A stretch of 28,123 bases of DNA from the NCBI GenBank assembly GCA_037133675.1, contig JBAXNR010000057.1, forward strand, positions 1 to 28,123, read 5' to 3'. Both the position numbers and the translations under genes were made by a program. The DNA comes from UBA4132 sp037133675. Lineage in GTDB: Bacteria > Pseudomonadota > Gammaproteobacteria > Methylococcales > Methylomonadaceae. Positions 14,693 through 22,932 of the stretch are shown here, in pieces; within the stretch, counting starts at the first letter, position 1, and every line of letters begins with the position of its first letter. Under the pieces are notes generated by a model. That model saw only the letters and a program-made list of their open reading frames with translations. It did not search any database and was not told the origin of the DNA.

Positions 14693-15095
14693 TACACAGC
14701 AAGCTATTATTGAATTAGCTAAACAAAACACCGATATAGTGATCGTTTGGCTTTATGGTTCTCGCGCTAAAGGCACAGCTAATATAAACAGTGATTATGA
14801 TTTGGCGGTGGCGTTTAAAACCTTTATTAAAGACGACCCACTGGAAAAACGTTTGCGTCCTGAATGTTTAACGCTCGATTGGCAACAGGCTTTAGGTTTG
14901 CATGATTTTCAATTATCGATTGTGGATATTAATCAAGCACCGATTCCATTAGCTTGGGAAATAATTAAAGCTGATTGCGTGTTGTATAGCTGTGATGAAT
15001 CGCGTTTATGGCAGGAAACACAGCGGATTCAAAGTCGTATGGAATTAGATTTCACTCGACCTATTCATAAATACCCGCTGCAATTGTGGAACTGA
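14679..15095 (+). CDS. mntA: MntA-like nucleotidyltransferase antitoxin (type VII)
   Basis: This 138-residue protein carries a minimal nucleotidyltransferase domain with the exact GSX10DXD motif: Gly27-Ser28 in YGSRAKG and Asp39/Asp41 in SDYDLAV. In characterised MntA-HepT systems this protein adds AMP units to a tyrosine of the HEPN toxin and so silences it. The partner HepT gene starts four bases after the MntA stop, in the antitoxin-first order usual for the type. The C-terminal half is less conserved. The annotation rests on motif and pairing. Activity is inferred. Confidence 0.88.
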   Translation: MKLNNTQQAIIELAKQNTDIVIVWLYGSRAKGTANINSDYDLAVAFKTFIKDDPLEKRLRPECLTLDWQQALGLHDFQLSIVDINQAPIPLAWEIIKADCVLYSCDESRLWQETQRIQSRMELDFTRPIHKYPLQLWN

Positions 15096-15099
15096 ACGT

Positions 15100-15513
15100 A
15101 TGTTAAAAGAATATCTAATCGCAATTGAACAACATCGGCGTGAATGTTTGGAAGATTTAGAAGAATTATCGCTTATCGCGGTGCAACGTCCGTTTAATCG
15201 TATTGAACGACGCGCAGCAGAAAGAGCCTTACAGGTGTTAATTGAATCGTGTATCGGCGTGGCAAAACATTGGTTAAAGGCGGCGGGTAAAAATCAGCCG
15301 TTAGATGCCTATGAAAATTTTAATAAATTGGCGGAGCTGCAAATAATTTCGATGGAAGAATTAAAGCAATGGCGCAAAATTATTGGTATGCGTAATGCTT
15401 TAGTGCATGATTATTTAACGATTGATAGCGAATTATTACAGCAATTACTCGCGCAGCGGCTTTATTTGTTTTTAACTGCATTTTTGGAAAAAGCAGTGCG
15501 AGAAATACGTTAA
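15100..15513 (+). CDS. hepT: HepT-like HEPN toxin (type VII)
   Basis: This 137-residue all-helical HEPN (DUF86) protein has the RX4HXY signature RNALVHDY, with Arg98, His103 and Tyr105. In known HepT toxins the Arg and His form the RNase site and the Tyr is AMPylated by MntA. All three are present, so the toxin appears intact. HepT cleaves RNA, reportedly tRNA in one studied system. The stop is followed within ten bases by the end of a DUF927 remnant on the other strand. Confidence 0.88.
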   Translation: MLKEYLIAIEQHRRECLEDLEELSLIAVQRPFNRIERRAAERALQVLIESCIGVAKHWLKAAGKNQPLDAYENFNKLAELQIISMEELKQWRKIIGMRNALVHDYLTIDSELLQQLLAQRLYLFLTAFLEKAVREIR

Positions 15514-15520
15514 CCTTTAT

Positions 15521-15661
15521 TCAAAAATCTGCCCCCGATTTATCTCTTGCTATAGCAACAACGCGTATTTCACCGCAGATAAACACAGCTATCGGCTTTG
15601 GTTCGTCACCTTTGCGGGTACTGTGAAACCACACGCCTGACTTTTGGGCTTTGCCGTGCTG
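15521..15661 (-). pseudogene. Remnant of a DUF927-type mobile-element protein
   Basis: The minus-strand frame reads SGVWFHSTRKGDEPKP, then ICGEIRVVAIARDKSGAD before a stop. This looks like the beginning of a DUF927 domain, which continues with WG and a strand when intact. DUF927 occurs in primase/helicase-like proteins of phages and integrative elements. Here the frame breaks where the domain should go on. The open frame reaches a possible ATG at 15763, but the extra residues look unrelated. The rest of the 410-base gap to 15923 contains two TCGAAGG copies near 15786 and 15800 of the sort found in dispersed repeats, and no gene. Confidence 0.4.
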
Positions 15662-15923
15662 GTCTTGCCAAAATTCGCTATCGCATCGGGCGCGTCGGTC
15701 ACTGCTCAATGTCAGGTGCTGTGAGGGTATCGGATGGTGTTGTGAGTGGGTCGCGAAGCCCACACTAGCCTGTCCCGAAGCTCCTCGAAGGAAGTTTATC
15801 GAAGGGAGGGGGTTCTGACAAAGTGTGGTATTGTGCAGAATGGTTTGTCGGAAACGGCTGTTTTCACTTTGAATAATTGATAGAATGAACCGTTAATTTT
15901 TAATCAAGAAAGGAGTATTTCTA

Positions 15924-16184
15924 ATGACTGCTTTATCGTTGGTCGCAAAATTTATTAACAGGCATCATAAGCCTTTTGTTGTGAAAGTGACTGTTTGTGA
16001 GGGTGTGTGGACGGCGGTGTGTGACGCGCTGGGTTTAGTGACAGAAGCGGATAGTTATGAGCAGTTGATAGAAAGGGCGTGGGAGGTTGCACCTGACTTG
16101 ATTGAACTTAATGCCATTGATGTGGCGGGTGATATTCGCTTGCAGTTTACGCATACTAAAACACTCGATAGAGTTATCTTGTAA
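15924..16184 (+). CDS. HicB-like antitoxin (DUF1902)
   Basis: This 86-residue protein has the partial RNase-H-like fold of HicB antitoxins, here in the DUF1902 version. The core VWTAVCDALGLVTEADSYEQ at about 28-47 is typical, and PDLIELN follows near 72. It should bind and block the HicA toxin encoded next. A good ribosome binding site (AAAGGAG) lies about nine bases upstream of the ATG. Its TAA stop shares a base with the HicA start (TAATG), showing tight coupling. There is no separate C-terminal DNA-binding domain, so autoregulation is uncertain. Confidence 0.8.
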   Translation: MTALSLVAKFINRHHKPFVVKVTVCEGVWTAVCDALGLVTEADSYEQLIERAWEVAPDLIELNAIDVAGDIRLQFTHTKTLDRVIL

Positions 16185-16381
16185 TGGGTTCAACTTTTTA
16201 TCCGCAGCGAGTGGTGCTTTTACGGTCAGCAGGTTGCGTGTTTGTTCGTCAAGGCAAAGGCAGTCATGAGATTTGGCACAGTCCTATTACCCATAAAAAT
16301 ATCAGTGTACCATTCACTATCCAATCTAAACCCACTGCTAACGCGATTCTTAGGCAAGCAGGAATTAACGAAAAACTTTGA
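16184..16381 (+). CDS. hicA: HicA-type mRNA interferase toxin
   Basis: This 65-residue protein is a HicA toxin with a double-stranded-RNA-binding-like fold. The catalytic histidine is His28 in KGSHEIW, and the following strand SVPFTIQSKPTANAILRQAG is typical of the family. HicA cleaves mRNA and tmRNA and is neutralised by the HicB-like protein encoded upstream. Here the antitoxin gene comes first, the reverse of the classical hicAB order. The start overlaps the antitoxin stop by one base. The toxin appears complete. Confidence 0.85.
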   Translation: MGSTFYPQRVVLLRSAGCVFVRQGKGSHEIWHSPITHKNISVPFTIQSKPTANAILRQAGINEKL

Positions 16382-16589
16382 CCCTGCATACAAAAACTCA
16401 ACGCATATCGTGATGAAGGTTTTGCTCTATTCGAGCTACGCGCTATCCAAACTGTTTGTGATTCAAAAGTTAGCCATGAGTAGTGTTGAAAATATTTTGT
16501 CGAAAATACCTGTTTTCGCTATCACTCTACTCAACCTATGAGCTAGCATTATTAAACGCCCTGTATTTAGGGTTTAATGAAACGTACAA
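16382..16589 (+). other. Region between HicA and type III res, with an unassigned open stretch
   Basis: Bases 16382-16483 form 33 open codons in one frame (LNAYRDEGFALFELRAIQ is part of it), then TAG. The stretch reads like protein, but I cannot assign it and there is no start. Further on, CGAAAA and TTTTCG near 16502-16519 can pair, and CCCT/AGGG near 16560 form a small hairpin. A promoter for the restriction operon is expected here but not obvious. Confidence 0.3.
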
Positions 16590-19271
16590 TTGACAACGGC
16601 ATCAAGTAAAAAACACATGAAATCAGACCCCTTTAGAATACTTACACCTGATGAACGATGGCATCCAACACAAAACCAAATGGATGTTTTTCAAAATGCC
16701 TATGAAAAGCTATTACCGCCATTGGTTTACAAAATCAGGTTAGCAGTTAAAAACTGGAGAGATGAAAATTATCAAGGTGCATCGGAAACATCTAAATCAT
16801 TACTGAGTTTCTGGTTTAACCAAGAGCATTTAATTGGACAAACTAAATTCAGCTTTTTCTTTTCGCAGCGTGAAGCCATTGAATCCATTATCTACCTCTA
16901 TGAAGTTGCAAAAGCACATGATAAATATGACATGATGCGTTTTGACTCTTCGGAGCGTATGAGTACAGGAATGTTTGATGAAAACTGGACGCGCTATGTT
17001 GTGAAAATGGCAACGGGTGCAGGTAAAACCAAAGTCATGGGTTTAACGTTGGTTTGGTCTTACTTTCATAAACTGTATGAGGCAGACAGCAAGCTATCAA
17101 AAGATTTTTTAGTGATTGCGCCCAATATCATTGTGCTAAACCGCTTACGAAAAGACTTTGACGGTTTAAAAATGTTTTTTGATGAGCCGTTTTTTCCTGA
17201 TAACGGTTTTGCTGATAAAGACTGGAAAAACGATTTTCAGTTAAGCCTACATATTCAGGATGAACTAAAACCCATCACGGAATCAGGCAATATTTTCCTG
17301 ACCAACATTCACCGCGTATTTTTCAATGAAGAGCCTGAACCATCCTTTGAAACTACTTTTTTAGGCACAAAGCCTAAACCTGATGCAGACACCTCAAAAG
17401 GATTGGATTTAGGCAAGATTTTAAGAAGCGACAAAATTAAAGATTTAGTGATATTGAATGATGAAGCGCACCACATACACGACAGCTCTTTGGCGTGGTT
17501 TAAGAGCATTGAAGATATTAGCAATAAGTTAAAACTAAAAAATGGCAACGGTATAAGTTTGCAAGCTGATTATTCAGCGACCCCCAAACACAATAACGGG
17601 GCTATTTTTGTTCAAACTATTTGTGATTATCCGTTAGTGGAAGCCATTAAACAAAATGTAGTGAAATCGCCCGTATTGCCTGATGAAGCTTCCCGACAAA
17701 AAATTCAGGAAAAAAACAGCAGCGACTTTGTAGAACGCTACCGAGATTATATTGATTTAGGCTATGTGGAATGGGAACAGCAGTATGAAGAATTAAAAAA
17801 TCATAAAACGCCTATTCTGTTTATTATGACCATGAGTACCAAAGAAGCAGATCAAGCCGCTGCATTTTTAGAAAGCAGTTATCCTTTAATGAAAAACGCT
17901 GTTTTAACCATTCATACCAATAATTCAGGGGACATCAAAGAAACGGCAGCCAGTAAAAAAGACAAAGAAGCCTTAGAAGTTCTGCGTAAAGCAGCCGATG
18001 AGATTGATAAAGACCATTCACCTTACAAAGCTGTGGTTTCAGTACTAATGCTGCGTGAAGGTTGGGATGTGCGCAACGTCACCACCATTGTTGGTTTACG
18101 TCCTTTTGGAGCAGATTCAAAAATTTTGCCAGAGCAAACTATTGGGCGCGGCTTGCGTAAAATGTTTTCACTGGATACGCCTGAAAAATTGGTTGTGGTA
18201 GGTACTACGGCATTTTTAGAGTTCGTTGAAAGTTTAAAAACAGAGGGTGTTGAATTTCAATATAGCCCAATGGGAAAAGGCACAAAAGGAAAATCACCAA
18301 TTATTGTCGAAGTGGACAAAGAAAACAAAGATAAAGATTTAGACGCTTTAGATATTCCAATTCCTCAAATGAGTGCCAGAATTTACCGTGAATTTAAAAA
18401 CCTGGAATTAATCAAGGTGACTGAATTTAAAAATAAAAAAGTGACGTTAAAAAAATTCAACGATGAAGAATTAATGGAAATTGTTTTTAATGATATTGAC
18501 GGTAATTTTGCGCATAAAACAGTTTTAAAAGATACCATTCCAGATTATAGAAATGTGATTGGTTTTTTTACTTCGGCTATTTTAAAAGACAGTCGTTTAG
18601 TCAGTGGTTTTAATATTCTTTATCCCAAAGTAGAGGGTTTTATTAAATATCAGCTTTTTAGCCAAGAAGTTGAATTAAGCGATACTCAAACCATGCGTAA
18701 TCTTTCAGAATTAGAAACCAAAGAAATTCTAAAAACATCCTTCAAAAAAGCCATTGATGAATTAACCGTAACAGATAAAGGCACGGCAGAATTTAAAAAC
18801 ACTTTTTCATTAAAATTGACGAAACCCAAAATTGCAGAAAACCAACCTTTTCTGATTCCTAAAAAATCGGTATTTAATAAAATTATTGGCGATAATCCGT
18901 TTGAATTAGAAGTTGCCGCTTATTTTGAAAATAAATATAACGATGTGCTTTCGTATGCAAAAAACACACGCGGCGAAGGCGGGGTTAATTTTAAAATTGA
19001 ATATCAAGCTGAAAATGGCAATATCAGCGAATATTTTCCTGATTTTTTTGTAAAAACCAGTACCACAACTTTTTATATTGTGGAAACCAAAGGGCGGGAA
19101 GATTTGGATGATATACGAAAAATCAAGCGTTTAGTGCAATGGTGTAAAGATATTAACAGCGTACAAAGCGAGTATTCCTATACACCTGTTTATATAAAAC
19201 AGGAAAAATGGGAAGAAGTGAAAGGTGATTTAAAATCGTTTGCCGAACTCTATAAATTGTTCACGGTTTAA
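16590..19271 (+). CDS. res: Type III restriction enzyme Res subunit (helicase-nuclease)
   Basis: This 893-residue protein is the DNA-translocating and cutting subunit of a type III restriction system. The superfamily 2 helicase motifs are intact: Walker A ATGAGKT at 141-147, DEAH at 291-294, SATP near residue 330, and motif VI GRGLRK at 519-524. A C-terminal PD-(D/E)xK nuclease is present, with PD at 817-818 and ExK at 832-834 (ETKG). No stop or frameshift interrupts it, so it should be active. I use the TTG at 16590; an ATG at 16617 is an alternative and neither has a strong ribosome binding site. The stop overlaps the next start (TAATG). Most type III operons place mod before res; here res is first. 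Confidence 0.92.
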   Translation: MTTASSKKHMKSDPFRILTPDERWHPTQNQMDVFQNAYEKLLPPLVYKIRLAVKNWRDENYQGASETSKSLLSFWFNQEHLIGQTKFSFFFSQREAIESIIYLYEVAKAHDKYDMMRFDSSERMSTGMFDENWTRYVVKMATGAGKTKVMGLTLVWSYFHKLYEADSKLSKDFLVIAPNIIVLNRLRKDFDGLKMFFDEPFFPDNGFADKDWKNDFQLSLHIQDELKPITESGNIFLTNIHRVFFNEEPEPSFETTFLGTKPKPDADTSKGLDLGKILRSDKIKDLVILNDEAHHIHDSSLAWFKSIEDISNKLKLKNGNGISLQADYSATPKHNNGAIFVQTICDYPLVEAIKQNVVKSPVLPDEASRQKIQEKNSSDFVERYRDYIDLGYVEWEQQYEELKNHKTPILFIMTMSTKEADQAAAFLESSYPLMKNAVLTIHTNNSGDIKETAASKKDKEALEVLRKAADEIDKDHSPYKAVVSVLMLREGWDVRNVTTIVGLRPFGADSKILPEQTIGRGLRKMFSLDTPEKLVVVGTTAFLEFVESLKTEGVEFQYSPMGKGTKGKSPIIVEVDKENKDKDLDALDIPIPQMSARIYREFKNLELIKVTEFKNKKVTLKKFNDEELMEIVFNDIDGNFAHKTVLKDTIPDYRNVIGFFTSAILKDSRLVSGFNILYPKVEGFIKYQLFSQEVELSDTQTMRNLSELETKEILKTSFKKAIDELTVTDKGTAEFKNTFSLKLTKPKIAENQPFLIPKKSVFNKIIGDNPFELEVAAYFENKYNDVLSYAKNTRGEGGVNFKIEYQAENGNISEYFPDFFVKTSTTTFYIVETKGREDLDDIRKIKRLVQWCKDINSVQSEYSYTPVYIKQEKWEEVKGDLKSFAELYKLFTV

Positions 19272-19567
19272 TGATTATGAGCAATGCCGTTTTTAGTTGG
19301 AGTGAAGAAAAAAACGCACTTTTAAAAGCTGAAAGAAACATCTGTTTTGAAGATATTTTAATGGCTTTGCAAAATGGCAATTTGCTAGAGATTATTCCCA
19401 ATCCGAGCGCAAATCATCCTGAACAAAAATGCTTGGTGGTTAATATTAATGATTATGCCTATCTTGTGCCTTATGTAGAAAGCAATGAAGAGATTTTCTT
19501 AAAAACAATTTACCCTAGCAGAAAATATAGCAAGTTACTGAGGAAAGGAAAAACTAATGAAAAGTGA
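19271..19567 (+). CDS. BrnT-like toxin embedded in the type III operon
   Basis: This 98-residue protein fits the BrnT/RelE-like ribonuclease toxin group. It has an N-terminal FSWSEEKN, then ICFEDILMAL, a central YAYLVPYV strand and a C-terminal FLKTIYPSRKYSK in which basic residues resemble the RNase site of the family. The ATG shares a base with the res stop, and the last 11 bases overlap the antitoxin start. Toxin-first order is normal for BrnTA. Full BrnT similarity is modest; RNase activity is inferred. Its place inside the restriction operon may link toxin expression to res and mod. Confidence 0.72.
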   Translation: MIMSNAVFSWSEEKNALLKAERNICFEDILMALQNGNLLEIIPNPSANHPEQKCLVVNINDYAYLVPYVESNEEIFLKTIYPSRKYSKLLRKGKTNEK

Positions 19568-19844
19568 TCAAGAAATTTATTCAGCCGAAGAGTTGGAAAT
19601 CATCAGCCATATAGAAAGCGGCGCGGCGATTCCTTTGCCAAAAAATGAGTTTGAGCAGGAGAAAAAGCGTTTGCAAATGATGGCAATCAATACCTTAAAA
19701 AGAAAGTCTGTGCCTGTTGAAATTATTGAGCAGGATATACCGAAAATAGAAGCGATGGCTTTAAAAGCGGGTATGTCTTATCAAGCGTTTATAGCGGCTG
19801 TTTTGCACAAGGTGGCAAGCGGCGAATTGAAATATAACAGTTAA
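19557..19844 (+). CDS. BrnA/CopG-like antitoxin embedded in the type III operon
   Basis: This 95-residue protein has an acidic, flexible N-terminal half and a C-terminal ribbon-helix-helix-like part. The latter is seen in VEIIEQDIPKIEAMALKAG (from about residue 54) and YQAFIAAVLHKVASGEL. This is the layout of antitoxins that accompany BrnT-type toxins: the C-terminus is expected to bind the operator and the N-terminus the toxin. It overlaps the toxin gene by 11 bases and ends seven bases before the mod start. Autoregulation through an operator is expected, but the pair has no promoter region of its own in front of it. Confidence 0.72.
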   Translation: MKSDQEIYSAEELEIISHIESGAAIPLPKNEFEQEKKRLQMMAINTLKRKSVPVEIIEQDIPKIEAMALKAGMSYQAFIAAVLHKVASGELKYNS

Positions 19845-19851
19845 ATTTAAT

Positions 19852-21903
19852 ATGAACGATACCGATAAAGAAAAAATCATCGAATTAATTAAAGCGGGTG
19901 AAAAACTACCCAAAGAATACATTTATAAACTGTTTGCTGATGAAGAAGATGTATTTTTATTTTGGAATGGCAGAAAAGAGGATATTACCAATATTGCCTT
20001 GCCGTTTCATAGTATTGAGCATATTGACGAGCCACGCAAAGAAACCGATAAACCGCAGGATGATTTATTTGCCACCGATTTACGCGGCAGGCAGATTAAA
20101 GGTTGGACAAATAAATTAATATGGGGTGATAACAAATTAATTTTGTCTTCGTTAGTGAATGGGGCAATGAGGGAAGAAATTGAAAATCAGGGCGGTTTGA
20201 AATTGATTTATATTGATCCGCCTTTTGCAGTTGGAGCGGATTTTAGTTTTAATATTGAAATTGGTGGCGAAACCGCAGAAAAGAAACAAAGCATTATTGA
20301 AGAAATCGCTTATCGGGATACTTGGGGCAAAGGGATTTCGTCTTATTTAACGATGATGTATGAACGCTTGAAATTGATGCACAGTTTGTTGGCTGCGGAT
20401 GGGAGTATTTATGTGCATTGTGATTGGAGAGTTGTTAGTCAATTAAGACTTTTATTAAATGATATTTTTGGAAGTGATAATTTTATAAATCATATTGCGT
20501 ATTGTTATACGGGACCAACAAATCAAAAAAGAAATTTCCCAAGAAAACATGACCATATTTTGTTATTTGGTAAAAGCGATAAAAGAATTTTCAATCCAGA
20601 TGAGATAAGAGTTCCATTTGTTAAAAGTACAAAAACTGGTGGGAAAACGGCATTGTCAGGTAGAAAAGATGATGTTTTTTTAGAAGCCTTAGATGAAAAG
20701 GGAAAAATAATTGAAGATTGGTGGATAGATATTCCAGATTTAGGAAAAGTTCACAGTGAAGATGTAAATTATCCAACTCAAAAAGTTACGAAATTATTAG
20801 AACGAATAATAAAAGCCAGCAGCAACGAAGGCGATTTAATTGCAGACTTCTTTTGTGGCAGTGGCACAACTGCCGCCGTTGCCGAAAAACTAGGGCGCAA
20901 ATGGATAACCACCGACTTAGGACGCTTTTCCATTCACACCGCCCGCAAACGCTTAATCGGCGTACAAAGACAATTACAAGCCAACGGCAAAGATTTTAGA
21001 GCTTTTGAAATCCTCAACTTAGGCAAATATGAACGCCAGTTTTTTATGGATGATTTGAGCGAGGGCAAACTCAAAGCCAAAGAAGAGGTGTATGTGGATT
21101 TAATTTTAGAAGCCTATAAAGCCAAGCGCATTGCAGGACACAGCCATTGTCACGGATACAAAGCAGGACGGTTTATTCATGTCGGTAATTTAGATGTACC
21201 TGTGACGCAAAGCCGTTTACTGGATATTTTTGAAGAATGCCGCGAAAAACTCTACACCCAATTAGACGTTTTAGGTTTTGAATTTGAAATGGGTTTAACG
21301 CCACAATTTATTCAGGAACTGAAAGAAAAAGGCGTATCTGTTACCCTCAAATACATTCCTAAAGATGTGTTCGATAAAAGAGCGGTTGCAAAAGGACAAG
21401 CCCGCTTTTTTGATGTCGCTTATTTGAATACCAAACAAAAAATCAAAGGCAAAAAACTCACCATTCAATTAACTGATTTTGTCACCTGTTACACTCAGGA
21501 TGATATTGAAGAGCTACAGCAATCCATGCGAGCGGGTAGTAAAGTGGTGATTGATAACGGGCAAATTTTTAAAATCGAAAAAGATAAAAACGGCATTATT
21601 ACCCGCACCTTGTTGACCAAAAACTGGCACGATTGGATAGATTATTGGGCAATTGATTTTAACTACGAAGACAAAAAAGAAATTATCAAAGTTAAGAATG
21701 AACAAGGTGAAATAGAAGAAAACTGGACGGGGAATTATTTGTTTGAAAACGAGTGGCAAAGTTTTCGTACCAAGAAAAACCCCACGTTTGAATTTACCAG
21801 CGTTGCCCATGAATACGAGCAATCAGGAAAATATAAAATCATGGTTAAGGTAGTCGATATTTTAGGTATTGATACCAGCAAAATTATTGATGTAAAAATA
21901 TAA
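19852..21903 (+). CDS. mod: Type III DNA methyltransferase Mod subunit (N6-adenine)
   Basis: This 683-residue protein is the recognition and methylation subunit of a type III system. Motif order is beta class: motif IV DPPF at 122-125 comes before motif I DFFCGSGTT at 332-340. The region between holds much of the target-recognition sequence. The C-terminal 300 residues probably contact Res. The protein methylates one strand at an asymmetric site, and the specificity cannot be read from sequence. The gene is intact, without visible simple repeats of the phase-variable sort. It starts seven bases after the antitoxin gene, so all four genes form one operon. Confidence 0.92.
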   Translation: MNDTDKEKIIELIKAGEKLPKEYIYKLFADEEDVFLFWNGRKEDITNIALPFHSIEHIDEPRKETDKPQDDLFATDLRGRQIKGWTNKLIWGDNKLILSSLVNGAMREEIENQGGLKLIYIDPPFAVGADFSFNIEIGGETAEKKQSIIEEIAYRDTWGKGISSYLTMMYERLKLMHSLLAADGSIYVHCDWRVVSQLRLLLNDIFGSDNFINHIAYCYTGPTNQKRNFPRKHDHILLFGKSDKRIFNPDEIRVPFVKSTKTGGKTALSGRKDDVFLEALDEKGKIIEDWWIDIPDLGKVHSEDVNYPTQKVTKLLERIIKASSNEGDLIADFFCGSGTTAAVAEKLGRKWITTDLGRFSIHTARKRLIGVQRQLQANGKDFRAFEILNLGKYERQFFMDDLSEGKLKAKEEVYVDLILEAYKAKRIAGHSHCHGYKAGRFIHVGNLDVPVTQSRLLDIFEECREKLYTQLDVLGFEFEMGLTPQFIQELKEKGVSVTLKYIPKDVFDKRAVAKGQARFFDVAYLNTKQKIKGKKLTIQLTDFVTCYTQDDIEELQQSMRAGSKVVIDNGQIFKIEKDKNGIITRTLLTKNWHDWIDYWAIDFNYEDKKEIIKVKNEQGEIEENWTGNYLFENEWQSFRTKKNPTFEFTSVAHEYEQSGKYKIMVKVVDILGIDTSKIIDVKI

Positions 21904-21922
21904 TCTCTCTAGCAAGTATTAG

Positions 21923-22008
21923 CGTAGGTTGGATTGCCGCTTTTTGGCAACCCAACATGACATAATACGAGGATTTTGTTGGGTTGGCTATCGCCAGCCC
22001 AACCTACG
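21923..22008. repeat. Palindromic repeat element (CGTAGGTTGG family)
   Basis: The left arm starts CGTAGGTTGG and ends CAACCCAACA. The right arm (21976-22008), read on the minus strand, begins CGTAGGTTGGGCTGGCG and also ends CCAACCCAAC. The arms are imperfect inverted copies, each with its own inner hairpin (TTGCC/GGCAA on the left; GGGCTGGC with GCCAACCC on the right). It lies between mod and the DUF6883 gene. Half of it resembles the sequence at 26191-26218. Confidence 0.65.
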
Positions 22009-22033
22009 AAACCATATTGAATAACCCAACACA

Positions 22034-22374
22034 ATGGAAAAACTACCTAATCCAGAAAAAGCGTTTATTGACCTAAATAAATTAATCGGTTATTGCTTAA
22101 ATCCTGAGCATCCAGAAGGTCAACATAAAGCACTGGTATTTAAATCGGCATTAAATATCGGTTTAGATGAGGTAGATATATTAAAAGCCGCTCTTTTACA
22201 AGCCGCTAAAGATAATACAGCGACTTTACTGGAGAGCAATCAATACGGGACAAAATACTCAGTAGAATGTGAGATAACGTATCAAAACAAAACTGCCACT
22301 CTAAAAAGTGCTGAATGATACGCCATAACGAAGACTTTGCCCGTTTAATCACCTGTTATATTTTGAGAGCTTAA
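22034..22374 (+). pseudogene. DUF6883 protein, frameshifted near C-terminus
   Basis: The first frame codes for 94 residues with the DUF6883 pattern: LPNPEKAFIDLNKLIGYCLNP near the start, then HKALVFKSALNIG and NQYGTKYSVECE. It stops at 22316-22318 after TLKSAE. In the next frame MIRHNEDFARLITCYILRA continues to a TAA at 22372-22374, which is exactly the expected family ending (usually preceded by Trp). A single-base loss near 22310-22316 explains this. If the gene were whole it would end one base before the DUF4926 gene. DUF6883 and DUF4926 genes are commonly adjacent. The function of neither is known to me. Confidence 0.7.
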
Positions 22375-22375
22375 A

Positions 22376-22591
22376 ATGAAATTATTAGATGCTGTCGCCT
22401 TATTAGAAACTATCCCCAATAACGGCTTATATAAAGGGCAAGTCGGAACAATTGTGGAGGTCTATGAACCCGATGTTTTTGAAGTGGAATTTTGCGATAT
22501 AAAAGGTCAAACCTACGCTTTAAAAACCTTATCTGCCGATAAATTATTGTTATTGCATCATAGCCCTGTTTTAGAACAAGCAGCGGCTTGA
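22376..22591 (+). CDS. DUF4926 protein
   Basis: This 71-residue protein matches DUF4926, a small beta-rich (SH3-like) domain: VALLETIPNNGLYKGQVGTI at about residues 7-26, then EVYEPDVFEVEFCD and the closing LSADKLLLL. It follows directly on the frame that completes DUF6883. The pair recurs in many genomes and has been suspected to be a toxin-antitoxin or toxin-immunity couple, but I know of no proof. The start ATG is preceded by GAGAG, which may serve as the ribosome binding site. The gene itself is intact. Confidence 0.8.
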   Translation: MKLLDAVALLETIPNNGLYKGQVGTIVEVYEPDVFEVEFCDIKGQTYALKTLSADKLLLLHHSPVLEQAAA

Positions 22592-22680
22592 TTGCTGTAA
22601 AACAGTAACGTAAGTTAGATTGCAATAGCAACCATTAATTAATGTCCCCAATTCTGAAACCTAATTAAAGGACTCATAAA

Positions 22681-22932
22681 ATGAATACTATTTGGACACC
22701 CGAAGACGCAAAAAATAGTTTTGATAGTTTGATGGAAGAGGCATTAGCACATCATACACAAATTATTGAATTAAAAAATCAACAAAAGGTCGTTGTTATA
22801 TCGTTTGAAGATTATAAAAAGAATCTGAAACCTAAAAATACCTTAGTTGATTTTTTCAAAAAATCGCCACTTTATAATTTACCATTGGATTTAGAACGCG
22901 ATAAAGACACAGGGCGCGATATTGATTTATGA
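22681..22932 (+). CDS. Phd/YefM-type antitoxin
   Basis: This 83-residue protein has the Phd/YefM N-terminal DNA-binding fold: WTPEDAKNSFDSLMEEAL, then TQIIELKNQQKVVVISFEDYK. A charged C-terminal tail (LDLERDKDTGRD) is suited to wrapping round a toxin. The following PIN toxin gene overlaps its stop (ATGA at 22929-22932), the usual antitoxin-first order. Phd antitoxins normally repress their own promoter, and the 89-base gap upstream would hold it. AAAGGA just upstream of the ATG may be the ribosome binding site. Confidence 0.85.
   Translation: MNTIWTPEDAKNSFDSLMEEALAHHTQIIELKNQQKVVVISFEDYKKNLKPKNTLVDFFKKSPLYNLPLDLERDKDTGRDIDL

Noticed and set aside
16242..16541. 99-codon open frame overlapping hicA
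   Set aside because: Its first half is hicA in another frame; the rest has no family resemblance or good start.
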